DNA from: Pontibacterium sp049599735 | GTDB taxonomy: Bacteria > Pseudomonadota > Gammaproteobacteria > Pseudomonadales > Balneatricaceae | Direction of reading: 5' to 3' | Assembly (NCBI GenBank): GCA_049599735.1 | Contig: JBMYOX010000002.1 | Span: 62,001 to 126,000, forward strand | Length of the DNA stretch: 64,000 nucleotides | In this document: positions 46,666 through 55,645 of the stretch, piece after piece | How positions within the stretch are numbered: position 1 is the first letter of the stretch | Layout: each line of letters starts with the position of its first letter | The notes under the pieces: generated by a model | Database searches by the model: none | What the model was told of the DNA's origin: nothing | Seen by the model: only the letters and a program-made list of their open reading frames with translations | Made by a program: the position numbers and the translations under genes

Positions 46666-47607
46666 ATGTCTTCAGTACGTACATGGCGTGATTATCTGGT
46701 TCTATCGGGAAAAGGGGTAATGATGGGGGCCGCAGATGCTGTGCCTGGTGTCTCCGGTGGTACTATTGCCTTTATGACTGGCATCTATGAAGAGCTGATC
46801 GCTTCGCTGCATCGTTGTGGCCCTGAAGCACTCAGGGTACTGACCCGTCAGGGTATCAAGGCCGCCTGGCAGCACATTAACGGCCCTTTTTTGCTGGCGC
46901 TGGTGGCGGGGATTTTGCTGAGCATTGCGGGTCTGGCCCGCGGTGTGCTCTATTTACTGCATACTTATCCTGAAATGCTCTGGTCGTTTTTCTTTGGCCT
47001 GATTCTGGCGTCCAGCTGGCTGGTTGTACAACATATAGATAACTGGCGCGGTAATGCGCTGACTGCTTTTGTCAGTGGAACGATTTTAGCTTATCTGATT
47101 ACCTCGATTTCTCCGGCTGCCGTAGAGCCTACGCCGCTGCTGTTTTTTACTTCGGGCATGATTGCGATTTGCGCCATGATTCTGCCGGGCATTTCCGGCA
47201 GTTTTATTTTGTTATTGCTGGGTATGTATTCTCCCATACTGACGGCGGTTAAAGAGTTTGATTTGCTGGTGCTTTGTCTGTTTACGGGGGGCTGTGTGAT
47301 TGGTTTGTTAAGTTTTGCGCGTGTACTAAACTGGATGTTTTCTTCGCACCGGGTCATAACGCTGGCGCTGCTGGGCGGCTTTATGCTGGGGTCGCTGAAT
47401 AAAGTCTGGCCCTGGAAGTATACAACGGCTTATACCATTAATCGCCATGGTGAAGAAATTCCGCTGGTTCAGGAAAATATTCTACCGGGCAGTTATGAAG
47501 CCCTGACCGGTCAGAGTGCCTGGCTGGGCAGTGCGCTGATTCTGATGCTGCTGGGTATACTGCTGGTGATACTGATAACCCGAATTAACAGGCCTGCAGG
47601 GCAGTAG
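46666..47607 (+). CDS. DUF368 family membrane protein
   Basis: 313 residues with about eight membrane helices. Family motif GAADAVPGVSGGTIAFMTGIYEEL at the N-terminus, repeated in CAMILPGISGSFILLLLGMY: the internal duplication typical of DUF368. Some members have been linked to undecaprenyl phosphate translocation (PopT), so a role in recycling the UppS product is plausible, but not shown here. Lies between pcm and nlpD with GGAG before the ATG. Confidence 0.85.
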   Translation: MSSVRTWRDYLVLSGKGVMMGAADAVPGVSGGTIAFMTGIYEELIASLHRCGPEALRVLTRQGIKAAWQHINGPFLLALVAGILLSIAGLARGVLYLLHTYPEMLWSFFFGLILASSWLVVQHIDNWRGNALTAFVSGTILAYLITSISPAAVEPTPLLFFTSGMIAICAMILPGISGSFILLLLGMYSPILTAVKEFDLLVLCLFTGGCVIGLLSFARVLNWMFSSHRVITLALLGGFMLGSLNKVWPWKYTTAYTINRHGEEIPLVQENILPGSYEALTGQSAWLGSALILMLLGILLVILITRINRPAGQ

Positions 47608-47614
47608 GGCGCTT

Positions 47615-48463
47615 GTGAAAAGGGGCGCAGGCTGGCTGGTATTGCTGATCATCCTGACCGCTGGCTGCTCCGGCGACCCGCGTGTGCCGGTAGCTGACCG
47701 CTCACGCCCTGAATCTGTACGTATTGCGAATGAATATACCGTACGACAAGGTGATACGCTCTATTCCATCGCCTGGCGTTATGGCCTGGACTATCGCGCT
47801 CTGGCGAGTATGAATCAGATCGACAGCCGGTATCAGATTTTTCCCGGACAAAAACTTCGGCTTAAACCTACCTCTATTGCGCGTACTTCAAAACCACAAA
47901 TTTCAAAAAACGGTGTGCCTGTCGGGAGCCGGTCTGATACAAAAATAGTGACTCAGCGCACAGTAACTAAAAAAACTACAGCATCACCGGTAAAGAAACC
48001 GCCGGTCCTGCCGAAAAAGACTACTGCATCAAACACCGTGGCACCTGAAAAGCCCCGTCTGTTACCTCCCGCGTTGCCTTCAGGCCCTATCATCTGGCGC
48101 TGGCCGGGTCATGGACAGGTGATAGCCGCTTTTAAAACGCGCGGGAAAGTTAATAAGGGCATCAATCTGGCGGGTCGCAGGTCTGACCCTGTATTCGCTG
48201 CCGCAGCCGGACGGGTGGTTTTTGCCGGTAGTGGGCTTTTGGGCTACGGGAACTTGCTGATCATAGAGCATAGCCCGGAGTTCTTAAGTGCTTATGCCCA
48301 TAACAGTCGCGTTTTAGTAAAAGAAAGTGATAAGGTTCAGGTGGGTGATAAAATAGCGGAAATGGGGAGCAGCGGCGCAGATCGTGTAATGCTTCATTTT
48401 GAAATTCGCCGTGATGGTAATCCGGTGAATCCACTCAAATATTTGCCAAAAAAAAATAAATAA
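47615..48463 (+). CDS. nlpD: NlpD-type lipoprotein, LysM plus degenerate LytM domain
   Basis: Activator of cell-separation amidases. 282 residues from GTG 47615: lipobox LTAGC; LysM (about 44-87, YTVRQGDTLYSIAWRYGLDY); a Lys/Thr/Pro-rich linker; a C-terminal M23/LytM domain. Zinc ligands are lost: the usual HxGIDI is NKGINLAG and the HLHFEIR motif is MLHFEIR, so it should be catalytically dead, as is E. coli NlpD. The rpoS promoter probably lies within it. Confidence 0.92.
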   Translation: MKRGAGWLVLLIILTAGCSGDPRVPVADRSRPESVRIANEYTVRQGDTLYSIAWRYGLDYRALASMNQIDSRYQIFPGQKLRLKPTSIARTSKPQISKNGVPVGSRSDTKIVTQRTVTKKTTASPVKKPPVLPKKTTASNTVAPEKPRLLPPALPSGPIIWRWPGHGQVIAAFKTRGKVNKGINLAGRRSDPVFAAAAGRVVFAGSGLLGYGNLLIIEHSPEFLSAYAHNSRVLVKESDKVQVGDKIAEMGSSGADRVMLHFEIRRDGNPVNPLKYLPKKNK

Positions 48464-48521
48464 CAAAACGGCAATAGTACGACAGAATGCCTTCTGAGCG
48501 AGGGTTTTACAGGGGTTGGAA

Positions 48522-49565
48522 ATGGTAAAGGTCGACAAGGGATACAAAAAAGGCGACTCGCTTCAACACACGGAGTCAGAAAACGTGTCGGTGCTGGCGG
48601 ATGAAAAGTCTGAAAGTATCGCTGACACTGAAGATACAGATGATAACGTTAAAGATACGGACGATGTACCGAGCATCATCAGTAGCGGGCGGGGTCGCGG
48701 CAGCCTTGCCCATAATGATCTGCTGAATGCAAAATCACTGGATGCAACTCAGCTTTATTTAAATGAAATCGGGTTTTCACCCCTGTTAACGGCGGAAGAG
48801 GAAGTTTATTACTCCCGACGGTCGTTAAAGGGCGATGAAGCATCCCGTAAGCGCATGATTGAAAGCAACCTGCGACTGGTTGTTAAAATTGCCCGCCGTT
48901 ACATCAATCGGGGTCTGACACTGCTGGACCTGATTGAGGAAGGCAACTTGGGTTTAATTCGTGCGGTTGAAAAATTTGATCCGGAGCGGGGGTTCAGGTT
49001 TTCTACCTATGCCACCTGGTGGATTCGCCAGACCATTGAACGTGCGATTATGAATCAGACACGGACTATTCGTCTGCCAATCCATGTGGTTAAAGAGCTG
49101 AACGTCTATTTGCGTGCAGCCCGTGAGCTGACGCAAAAACTGGACCATGAGCCAACAGCCGAAGATATTGCCAAACTGGTGGATAAGCCGGTTGCCAATG
49201 TTGAACGTATGCTGGGCCTGAACGAGCGTGTCAGTTCCGTGGACGTGCCTATGGGCCAGGACTCCGATAAATCATTGCTGGATACCATTCCTGATCAGGA
49301 AAGCCATGACCCTGAAACCCTGTTGCAGAAAACCAATATCAGCGGCAATTTGGATAAATGGCTGATGATGTTGCCTGAAAAACATTCTGAAGTGTTGGCA
49401 CGTCGTTTTGGTTTACGGGGTTATGAGATGAGTACCCTGGAGGAGGTGGGCAGTGAAATTGGCCTGACCCGTGAACGTGTTCGTCAGATTCAGGTGGAAG
49501 CTTTGCGTAAGCTACGCGAGATCGTTGAGAAAAACGGCCTCAGTGGTGCTGACCTGCTGCAATAA
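48522..49565 (+). CDS. rpoS: RNA polymerase sigma factor RpoS (sigma-38)
   Basis: Stationary-phase and general-stress sigma factor. ATG 48522 with AGGGG 6 bases upstream gives 347 residues. The Asp/Glu-rich N-terminus leads to region 1.2 (TQLYLNEIGFSPLLTAEEE), region 2 (NLRLVVKIARRYINRGLTLLDLIEEGNLGLIRAVEKFDP split over 2.1-2.3; FSTYATWWIRQTIERA in 2.4) and region 4 (TLEEVGSEIGLTRERVRQIQ). Acidic N-terminus is longer than in E. coli (330 aa). A terminator follows. Confidence 0.95.
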   Translation: MVKVDKGYKKGDSLQHTESENVSVLADEKSESIADTEDTDDNVKDTDDVPSIISSGRGRGSLAHNDLLNAKSLDATQLYLNEIGFSPLLTAEEEVYYSRRSLKGDEASRKRMIESNLRLVVKIARRYINRGLTLLDLIEEGNLGLIRAVEKFDPERGFRFSTYATWWIRQTIERAIMNQTRTIRLPIHVVKELNVYLRAARELTQKLDHEPTAEDIAKLVDKPVANVERMLGLNERVSSVDVPMGQDSDKSLLDTIPDQESHDPETLLQKTNISGNLDKWLMMLPEKHSEVLARRFGLRGYEMSTLEEVGSEIGLTRERVRQIQVEALRKLREIVEKNGLSGADLLQ

Positions 49566-49582
49566 GTATTAAGGTTAAGCAT

Positions 49583-49624
49583 AAAAACCTCCCGGCGATT
49601 TATGCTTGCCCGGAGGTTTTTTGT
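49583..49624 (+). terminator. Intrinsic terminator after rpoS
   Basis: AAAACCTCC pairs with GGAGGTTTT; the stem continues past a C-C mismatch into GGC/GCC, and the 3' arm runs into TTTTTTG. It ends the rpsB-to-rpoS plus-strand block and faces the convergent fdxA. Confidence 0.85.
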
Positions 49625-49657
49625 TTAACAGGCTTTAATGCCACGATTTGTAGCTTA

Positions 49658-49981
49658 CTACTTCTCCAGATATTTGATCTTTCCGGTGACAGTATCCCAG
49701 TCTGCGGCATCCGCCGGGGCCGGTTTTGGGCTGTTGATATTGGGCCAGATTTCGGACATCTGCTCGTTTATTTTAATAAAACCGAGCTGGTCGTCGCTGA
49801 GTTCGTCTTCATGAAAAATAGCCAGTACCGGGCACTCAGGTTCACAAAGTCCGCAGTCGATACACTCATCCGGGTGTATCACCAGCATGTTAGGGCCTTC
49901 ATAAAAACAATCCACCGGACAAACATCCACACAGTCCGTGTACTTACAGCGAATACAGCTTTCAGTCACCACGTATGCCAT
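49658..49981 (-). CDS. fdxA: Seven-iron ferredoxin (3Fe-4S / 4Fe-4S)
   Basis: 107-residue electron carrier. The Cys pattern CIRCKYTDCVDVCPVDC followed by CIDCGLCEPECP matches the Azotobacter FdI/Pseudomonas FdxA type. GGAGGGA is found before the ATG. Located between rpoS and mutS as in Pseudomonas. Redox partner unknown. Confidence 0.93.
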   Translation of the reverse strand: MAYVVTESCIRCKYTDCVDVCPVDCFYEGPNMLVIHPDECIDCGLCEPECPVLAIFHEDELSDDQLGFIKINEQMSEIWPNINSPKPAPADAADWDTVTGKIKYLEK

Positions 49982-50046
49982 GGTTCAGTCCCTCCTGCCT
50001 CTATTCTTACCGGGCATATTGCCCAGTATAGAACAGAGGCCGGTAC

Positions 50047-52620
50047 TCAGTGGATTTCCTGTTTTAACTGGTAGATTAAATCCAGTGCCTGACGGGGACT
50101 GAGATTGTCTGCGTCCAGTTGCTCCAGTTTTGTGATTACCGGGTGAGGTGCGCTGTTAAACAGGTCATTTTGCAGCGGGGCGCTGGTTGGTTGCCTTTGC
50201 AGATCGGTTGTGGTGTCCTGCTCCAGCACAATGAGCTTTTCCCGCGCCTGATGGATCACATGGCGGGGAACCCCTGCCAGCTGAGCAACCTGTAAACCAT
50301 AACTCTGGTTGGCAGGGCCATCCTGAACCTCATGCATAAATACAATATGGTCGTTATGTTCAACCGCGGTTAAATGCACGTTGGCAATACCACTGAGTTG
50401 TTCGGGCAACGTTGTCAGCTCAAAATAATGGGTGGCAAACAAGGTAAAGGCTTTTATGTCTTTAGCGAGATATTCAGCACAGGACCAGGCCAGTGAAAGA
50501 CCATCAAAAGTGCTGGTGCCACGGCCGACTTCATCCATCAGTACCAGGCTGCGCTCAGTAGCATTATGCAAAATATTGGCGGTTTCTGTCATCTCAACCA
50601 TAAAGGTTGAACGCCCGCCCGCCAGGTCATCGGATGAACCCATACGGGTGAAAATACGGTCCACAATGCCAATGGTGGCTGAATCTGCAGGTACATAACT
50701 GCCAATATGCGCAAGCAGGGTGATTAATGCCGTCTGACGCATATAGGTGGATTTACCGCCCATATTCGGGCCGGTAATCACCAGCATATGCTGGCTGTTA
50801 TCCAGCGTTAGCTGATTGGCCACAAAAGGCTCATCCAATACTGCCTCCACCACAGGATGGCGACCGCCTGTAATGTGTAGTTGAGGCGCTTCGGTTAAAA
50901 CCGGCGCATTATAGTTAAGCGTATCTGAGCGTTCGGCCATATTGCCCAGCACGTCCAATTCGGACAGTGCTGCGGCGCAATCTTGCAGGGCAGGTAGCTG
51001 TTCAGCCAGGGTTTCGATCAGGGCTTCATAGAGTGCTTTTTCACGTGCCAGGGCGCGACTTTTGGCTGACAGGGCTTTGTCTTCAAATTCTTTTAATTCG
51101 GGCGTGATAAAGCGTTCTGCATTTTTTAAGGTTTGGCGGCGGATATAATCTGCGGGTGCCTTGTCGGAGTTGGTGCGGCCAATTTCAATAAAATAGCCAT
51201 GCACCCGGTTGTAACCCACTTTAAGGGTACTGATGCCGGTGCGTTCCCGCTCTCTGATTTCCATATCCAACAGGTAGTTACCCGCATTTTCGGAAAGGCC
51301 ACGTAACTCGTCCAGCTCGGCATCGTAACCCGGTGCAATCACCCCGCCATCACGGATAATAACAGGGGGATTATCGATCACCGATTGTGCCAGTAAATCA
51401 GCCAGTGCCGGAAATTCACTGATACTGAGCGCCAGAGCCTGAGCGCGACCGGCATCTGTTGTCGCCAGTTGCTGTTGTAGTTCAGGCAGCATGGCCAGGG
51501 CGCCTTTTAAGCGTTCCAGATCCCGGGGACGTGCGGATCTTAAGGCGATACGGGCCAGAATCCGTTCCATATCACCAATGGGGCGCAGGGTTGTCTGAAG
51601 GTTTTCAAAGCGGTACTCCTCCCGGAGCCAGCGAATTACATCCTGACGGGCAAGCAAGTCATCCCGGTTACGCAGGGGCAGGTTGAGCCAGCGGCTTAGC
51701 ATGCGGCTGCCCATGGGGGTTTTGCAGCGATCGATCACGGACATGAGGGTGTTTTCTTTGCCGCCTGAGAGGTTGATATCCAGCTCTAAATTTTTTCGGG
51801 TGGCGGCATCCAATACAACACTTTCACCACGCTGCTCAACTTGTATACGGCGTATATGGGGTAACTCAGTGCGCTGGGTGTCTTTGGCGTACTGCAACAG
51901 GCAACCTGCCGCGTTGATGGCCAGTGTCAGGTGATCACAGCCAAACCCACTTAAATCCTGCACGTTAAACTGCTTGCACAAGAGGCGAACTGCCGTTTCA
52001 TGCTCAAAATGCCAGGGTGCCTGAGGGCGTAAGCCATTTTTCTGCGCTAAAAGTGTATCCAGATTGTTATCTTCACTGAAAAGAATTTCAGAAGGACGTA
52101 GCCGTTCAATCTCACTAAGCAGGGCTTCTTCGCCTTCGGCTTCAAGCAGACTGAAACGCCCTGAACTGATATCAACAATAGCGATGCCAAAAAGTGACTG
52201 CTGCCGGTTGATCGCAATCAGCAGGTTATCCCGTTGTTCGTCCAGCAGGGCTTCATCGCTAACGGTACCTGGTGTGACTATACGGGCAACCGCACGCTCA
52301 ACGGGCCCTTTGCTGGTGGCCGGGTCACCAATTTGCTCACAAATAACAACAGATTCGCCTGCTCTGACAATTTTGGCAATATAAGCTTCAGCGGCGTGAT
52401 AGGGCAGGCCCGCCATAGGAATCGGCTCGCCTGCCGATTTTCCCCGTGCAGTCAGAGAGATATCCAGTAACCGAGCTGCTTTTTTTGCATCGTCATAAAA
52501 AAGCTCGTAAAAATCCCCCATCCGGTAAAAAACTAACTGATCCGGGTGTTGTGATTTGATGCGCAGATACTGCTGCATCATAGGGGTGTGTTCTGCCTTG
52601 CCTGCTGTTTTTTTGCTCAT
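50047..52620 (-). CDS. mutS: DNA mismatch repair protein MutS
   Basis: 857 residues. The mismatch-reading F-x-E lies in MGDFYELFYDDAKKA near residue 37; Walker A is GPNMGGKSTYMRQ, Walker B is LVLMDEVGRGTSTFDG; an ABC-type signature, GSSDDLAGGRSTFMVEM, is also present. The C-terminal tail (about 800-857) resembles the tetramerisation region. In Pseudomonas cinA-recA neighbour mutS; here an accessory region does. Confidence 0.98.
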   Translation of the reverse strand: MSKKTAGKAEHTPMMQQYLRIKSQHPDQLVFYRMGDFYELFYDDAKKAARLLDISLTARGKSAGEPIPMAGLPYHAAEAYIAKIVRAGESVVICEQIGDPATSKGPVERAVARIVTPGTVSDEALLDEQRDNLLIAINRQQSLFGIAIVDISSGRFSLLEAEGEEALLSEIERLRPSEILFSEDNNLDTLLAQKNGLRPQAPWHFEHETAVRLLCKQFNVQDLSGFGCDHLTLAINAAGCLLQYAKDTQRTELPHIRRIQVEQRGESVVLDAATRKNLELDINLSGGKENTLMSVIDRCKTPMGSRMLSRWLNLPLRNRDDLLARQDVIRWLREEYRFENLQTTLRPIGDMERILARIALRSARPRDLERLKGALAMLPELQQQLATTDAGRAQALALSISEFPALADLLAQSVIDNPPVIIRDGGVIAPGYDAELDELRGLSENAGNYLLDMEIRERERTGISTLKVGYNRVHGYFIEIGRTNSDKAPADYIRRQTLKNAERFITPELKEFEDKALSAKSRALAREKALYEALIETLAEQLPALQDCAAALSELDVLGNMAERSDTLNYNAPVLTEAPQLHITGGRHPVVEAVLDEPFVANQLTLDNSQHMLVITGPNMGGKSTYMRQTALITLLAHIGSYVPADSATIGIVDRIFTRMGSSDDLAGGRSTFMVEMTETANILHNATERSLVLMDEVGRGTSTFDGLSLAWSCAEYLAKDIKAFTLFATHYFELTTLPEQLSGIANVHLTAVEHNDHIVFMHEVQDGPANQSYGLQVAQLAGVPRHVIHQAREKLIVLEQDTTTDLQRQPTSAPLQNDLFNSAPHPVITKLEQLDADNLSPRQALDLIYQLKQEIH

Positions 52621-53045
52621 TGAAGCTCTATTTTGTTGTTATAAAAACAAGTCGTTTGGTTTCGCGGTACGCATCCATTTATGTCTGTTGAATTTATGGT
52701 GTTTCCTGCGTATCTAAATGGGATAATCTGTAGGGCCATGCTGAATTTGGTAACAAACTGACTATAAAAAAGTTACACTTTTATAATTCAGCAAGCCTGG
52801 ATACTTATCCATAAACGGGCACAGATACAGGCTTAGATGGCAGGTTTCAGACAGGTGATGCAGGTTACCAAATCAGCTGCTAAACCGCTATCCGTCAATA
52901 CATAAAGCTCTGGATAGAAGCACCCGGATCCGGCGGCTCCGGATGTCAGTTCAGCATTCAAAAACAAGTGGTTGTGATGCCGCTCTCTCTAATCAATAAA
53001 TTTTTATCTACTATGCGCTGAATTCGGCCGCACAGACAGGACGGT
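52621..53045. other. Divergent gap between mutS and XRE-cupin regulator
   Basis: 425 bases without a convincing gene. An imperfect palindrome, TATAAAA / TTTTATA (about 52763-52785), lies near the middle and could be an operator or AT-rich promoter. AGGA is seen before the regulator ATG. Probably a remnant-containing region like the one downstream, but no protein match was recognised. Confidence 0.35.
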
Positions 53046-53615
53046 ATGGAAAAAGAAAGCTTGCGAATCGGAAGGCAAATTCGGGATCTTCGTAAAGCCA
53101 AAGGGGTTACTCTGACCACCTTGGCAGAGAAAATTGGCCGTTCTGTGGGTTATGTCAGTCAGGTGGAGCGGGGTGTTTCCTCCTTACCTATCCCAACCCT
53201 TCAGGCGATCAGTGAAGTGCTGGGTGTGCAGATTAGCTGGTTTTTCCATACCGATAATGAAGCCCCTGCGGATGAGTTGAATTATGTTGTACGCAGTAAT
53301 GCCCGCCGCAGTTTGAATTTTTCGGGCACAGGTATCCGGGAGGAACTGCTATCCCCTCGTCTGAGTGGTCAGCTACAGATGGTGCTGACAACCTTTGCAC
53401 CCGGTGCCGGAAGTCAGGAATTCCGCGAGCGAAAAGGGGAAGAGGGCGGTCTGGTTCAGGCGGGTACGCTGGAACTGAATATTGGTGATAAACAGTTTTT
53501 ACTTAAGGCGGGTGATAGCTTCACCCTGACCGGCGATGAGCCTCACCGGGTGCGTAACCCGTCTGCAGAAGCGGAAGCCGTTGTGTTCTGGAGTATTGCC
53601 GGTGGTGGTTATTAA
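53046..53615 (+). CDS. XRE-family transcriptional regulator with cupin domain
   Basis: 189 residues: N-terminal helix-turn-helix (about 6-62, IGRQIRDLRKAKGVTLTTLAEKIG and GYVSQVERGVSS) and C-terminal cupin_2 domain (about 115-187, EEGGLVQAGTLELNIGDKQF and GDSFTLTGDEPHRVRNPS). Such regulators control small-molecule catabolic genes in response to a cupin-bound ligand. The next gene downstream is a decayed folD, so its targets may be lost. The regulator itself looks intact. Confidence 0.88.
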   Translation: MEKESLRIGRQIRDLRKAKGVTLTTLAEKIGRSVGYVSQVERGVSSLPIPTLQAISEVLGVQISWFFHTDNEAPADELNYVVRSNARRSLNFSGTGIREELLSPRLSGQLQMVLTTFAPGAGSQEFRERKGEEGGLVQAGTLELNIGDKQFLLKAGDSFTLTGDEPHRVRNPSAEAEAVVFWSIAGGGY

Positions 53616-53695
53616 ACCAGCGAGAAAGGCTCGGCCTGGGCTTAAAAGAGCCTGACTGGTTTTGTGCGTTACATAAGATTTATTATGAAGGCTGG

Positions 53696-53999
53696 AGTCA
53701 TTCTCGTACAAAAAATCTGCCTGAGTTGGTCGGGCTGGCTGATATTGTGGTAGGTGCGGTGGGGAAACCCGAACTGATTAAAGCTGACCGGATCAGGGGC
53801 GGTGCCGTAGTCGTGGATGCGGGTTGTCACGCAGGTGGTATCGGTGATATTGAAAAACCGGGCTTGAAGCGCGGGTGACTGCCTTAACCCCTGTCCCGGT
53901 GGCGTGGGACCTATGATGATTAATGCTCTGATCAGTCAAACACTGGACGCTGCCCAAAAGCGGGAGGCACCGGCGGTAAGTACCAGTTATATTGGGTAA
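53696..53999 (+). pseudogene. Decayed folD (methylene-THF dehydrogenase/cyclohydrolase) C-terminal fragment
   Basis: Translation gives HSRTKNLPELVGLADIVV, GAVGKPELIKADRIRGGAVVVDAG and a GGIGDIE segment, matching the NADP-binding half of FolD. The frame breaks near 53870; VTALTPVP reads in a second frame, and a third is needed for GGVGPMMINALISQTLDAA, the FolD PGGVGPMT motif. At least two frameshifts are present, and the N-terminal half is absent. DIE-type FolDs are found in C1/dimethylglycine catabolic clusters. A functional folD must exist elsewhere. Confidence 0.85.
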
Positions 54000-54394
54000 C
54001 TTATGCCCAAGGCCTGTATGTTCGGAGCCTTTCTCATTGAGCCCGGTTACGGTCGACAACTTTGCCGATGATGATACAATCAATTGCTCTGGCAGGGATC
54101 GCCGGTGCCGGGTTTGCCGTACCTGCTCCTGCTTGTGTTTGATAAAAAGTGCTAAGGATAGCTAAAATGAAGGCGCAGTCTGTTCCTGAAAAACAAGTCG
54201 TAATCCGCGATGCCGAATGGCGTATCCGGCGGCTATGCAGCTCGATATACATCAATCACAATCCTCTCTCACGCTTTGATTCACTCAGGCATGCTGCATA
54301 TGGTTATTACCTGAGACAAGCTCTTATATTAATCAGTACAGTAATGTCTTTTGGAATACCTTGTCTTTCGTTAAATTGAACAGGGAAGCAGATT
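54000..54394 (+). other. Gene-remnant stretch between folD relic and SHOCT relic
   Basis: Two hints only. An ORF from about 54080 reads as a signal peptide (MMIQSIALAGIAGAGFAVPA) that stops at once. Near 54167, KQVVIRDAEWRIRR resembles the first residues of SNF2-type helicases but degenerates after about 25 codons. Neither is a usable gene. No known mobile element sequence was recognised. Confidence 0.35.
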
Positions 54395-54824
54395 ATGAAA
54401 TCGTATGGGGTTTTAGGTACTTGATACCTGTCCTGGCGTTTAATCTGATAGCAAAATCCGGAAATTATGAACAGGCGGTGAAAGCGGCCGACCAGCGTAT
54501 TGGTAAACTTGAGACGCTAAAACAGCGCCAGAGTTGTTCTGTTATGTCTGACAATCAAAAAACAGTCGCTGTCAATGAGATGACTAATAAGCTGACTGAG
54601 TTAAGTGAGTTGCATAAGAATGACCAGCTTGACGATGCTGAATACGGTGCAGCAAAACGTCAGGTTCTTGGGCTTTAATTGAGAATAATAATGAAGCTTT
54701 GCGTGAAAAAGCGATCATAATGGGCGCGGATGCTGTGATGGATGTGCGTTATGCCAGCGGTGTTGGTCTGACGACCTGGGGTTATATGGATGCTAATGGT
54801 AGCGCTGTAAAGTTGGCTGATTAA
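54395..54824 (+). pseudogene. Frameshifted SHOCT / YbjQ-like protein gene
   Basis: ATG 54395 has AGGGA upstream and begins a signal peptide, MKSYGVLGT, that hits a stop at once; the adjacent frame carries on as LIPVLAFNLIAKSGNYEQA, then a C-terminal SHOCT-like LTELSELHKNDQLDDAEYG to 54678. A second shift near 54675 leads to ENNNEALREKAIIMGADAV and MDVRYASG, a YbjQ/DUF74-type segment ending at 54824. Two single-base shifts would restore one exported protein. Alternative: two separate remnants. Confidence 0.6.
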
Positions 54825-54983
54825 GAGCTTTTCCTGATGTAATCACTTGATGCGTCATACCAAAATTTCAAGATAAAGAGTGTATTGTATGCCCCGGATT
54901 TTCATGCTGTGCGTGAGAGTCCGAATCTTGCTGGTGCCTTTGCTAGCAGTCTGTTCTAAAGCTATTGATAGGGAGGTCGCACA

Positions 54984-55529
54984 ATGAAGTGGGCGTTTAT
55001 TGATTATGAGAACATCGGGTGTCTGAGTAAAGTCGATCTTGAGGCTTACAGCAAAGTGCTTTTATTTCTTGGTGCGCAGCAGCCAAAAATTGATTTTGGC
55101 GATAAAAAATATGATGCGCCCATTGAATTTTTGGTGGTTCAGGTGAAGGCAAGCCAGGCAAATAACTTAGATTTTCATTTGTCGTATTACCTGGGAAAAT
55201 ACGATAGCGAAACACCATCAGAGGTGGGTTTTGAAATAATCAGTAACGATAATGGCTTTGCGCCGCTTATCGCCCACGTTAAGCAGAATGGCAGAACCTG
55301 TAAACAGGTAAAAGTGCCATTGACCTCTGCAGAACAAAATCGTTTGGTCAGTTTGCTCACATCAAGGCCTGTAGATAAACGCCCGAAAAAAGTCACCAGT
55401 CTCAGAAACCATATAGCGACCCAGATGGGCATACAGGGAAATGAGGTGGCAATACAAAATCATGTAAACCGACTGGTTAACGCAAAACTGATCAAAGTGT
55501 CCGGTGAAGACATCAATTACAATTGGTAG
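54984..55529 (+). CDS. PIN-like domain protein (predicted nuclease)
   Basis: 181 residues, ATG with GGGAGG 7 bases upstream. The N-terminal alpha/beta domain has FIDYENIG (Asp 7, Glu 9), ANNLDFHLSYYLG (Asp 63) and IISNDNGFAPLI (Asp 89), the acidic set expected of PIN/NYN nucleases. The C-terminal ~50 residues look like a winged helix, suggesting RNA or DNA binding. It is intact among broken genes, with no antitoxin partner visible. Function unknown; ribonuclease is inferred. Confidence 0.7.
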   Translation: MKWAFIDYENIGCLSKVDLEAYSKVLLFLGAQQPKIDFGDKKYDAPIEFLVVQVKASQANNLDFHLSYYLGKYDSETPSEVGFEIISNDNGFAPLIAHVKQNGRTCKQVKVPLTSAEQNRLVSLLTSRPVDKRPKKVTSLRNHIATQMGIQGNEVAIQNHVNRLVNAKLIKVSGEDINYNW

Positions 55530-55573
55530 CTCGTTGTTCCGCCTGAAAACCTGACTAAAACCCGAAATTTCTT

Positions 55574-55616
55574 TTGACATCGGGTTTAAGGTATAAATGT
55601 TATGGTATAACATTGC
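55574..55616 (+). promoter_or_regulatory. Zur box over the promoter of the zinc operon
   Basis: AATGTTAT-GGT-ATAACATT at 55596-55614 is a perfect 8-3-8 inverted repeat, very close to the gammaproteobacterial Zur consensus. A TTGACA at 55574-55579 gives a -35, and the box covers the expected -10 (TGTTAT, about 55598-55603), so zinc-bound Zur should block transcription. Evidence is sequence similarity only. Confidence 0.85.
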
Positions 55617-55645
55617 TATAATATGTTGCTAATCGGGGGTTGTTG

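Noticed and set aside
54149..54379. 76-codon frame with VVIRDAEWRIRR as a complete gene
   Set aside because: Only the first residues resemble a helicase start; the rest is unstructured, so it is treated as a remnant.
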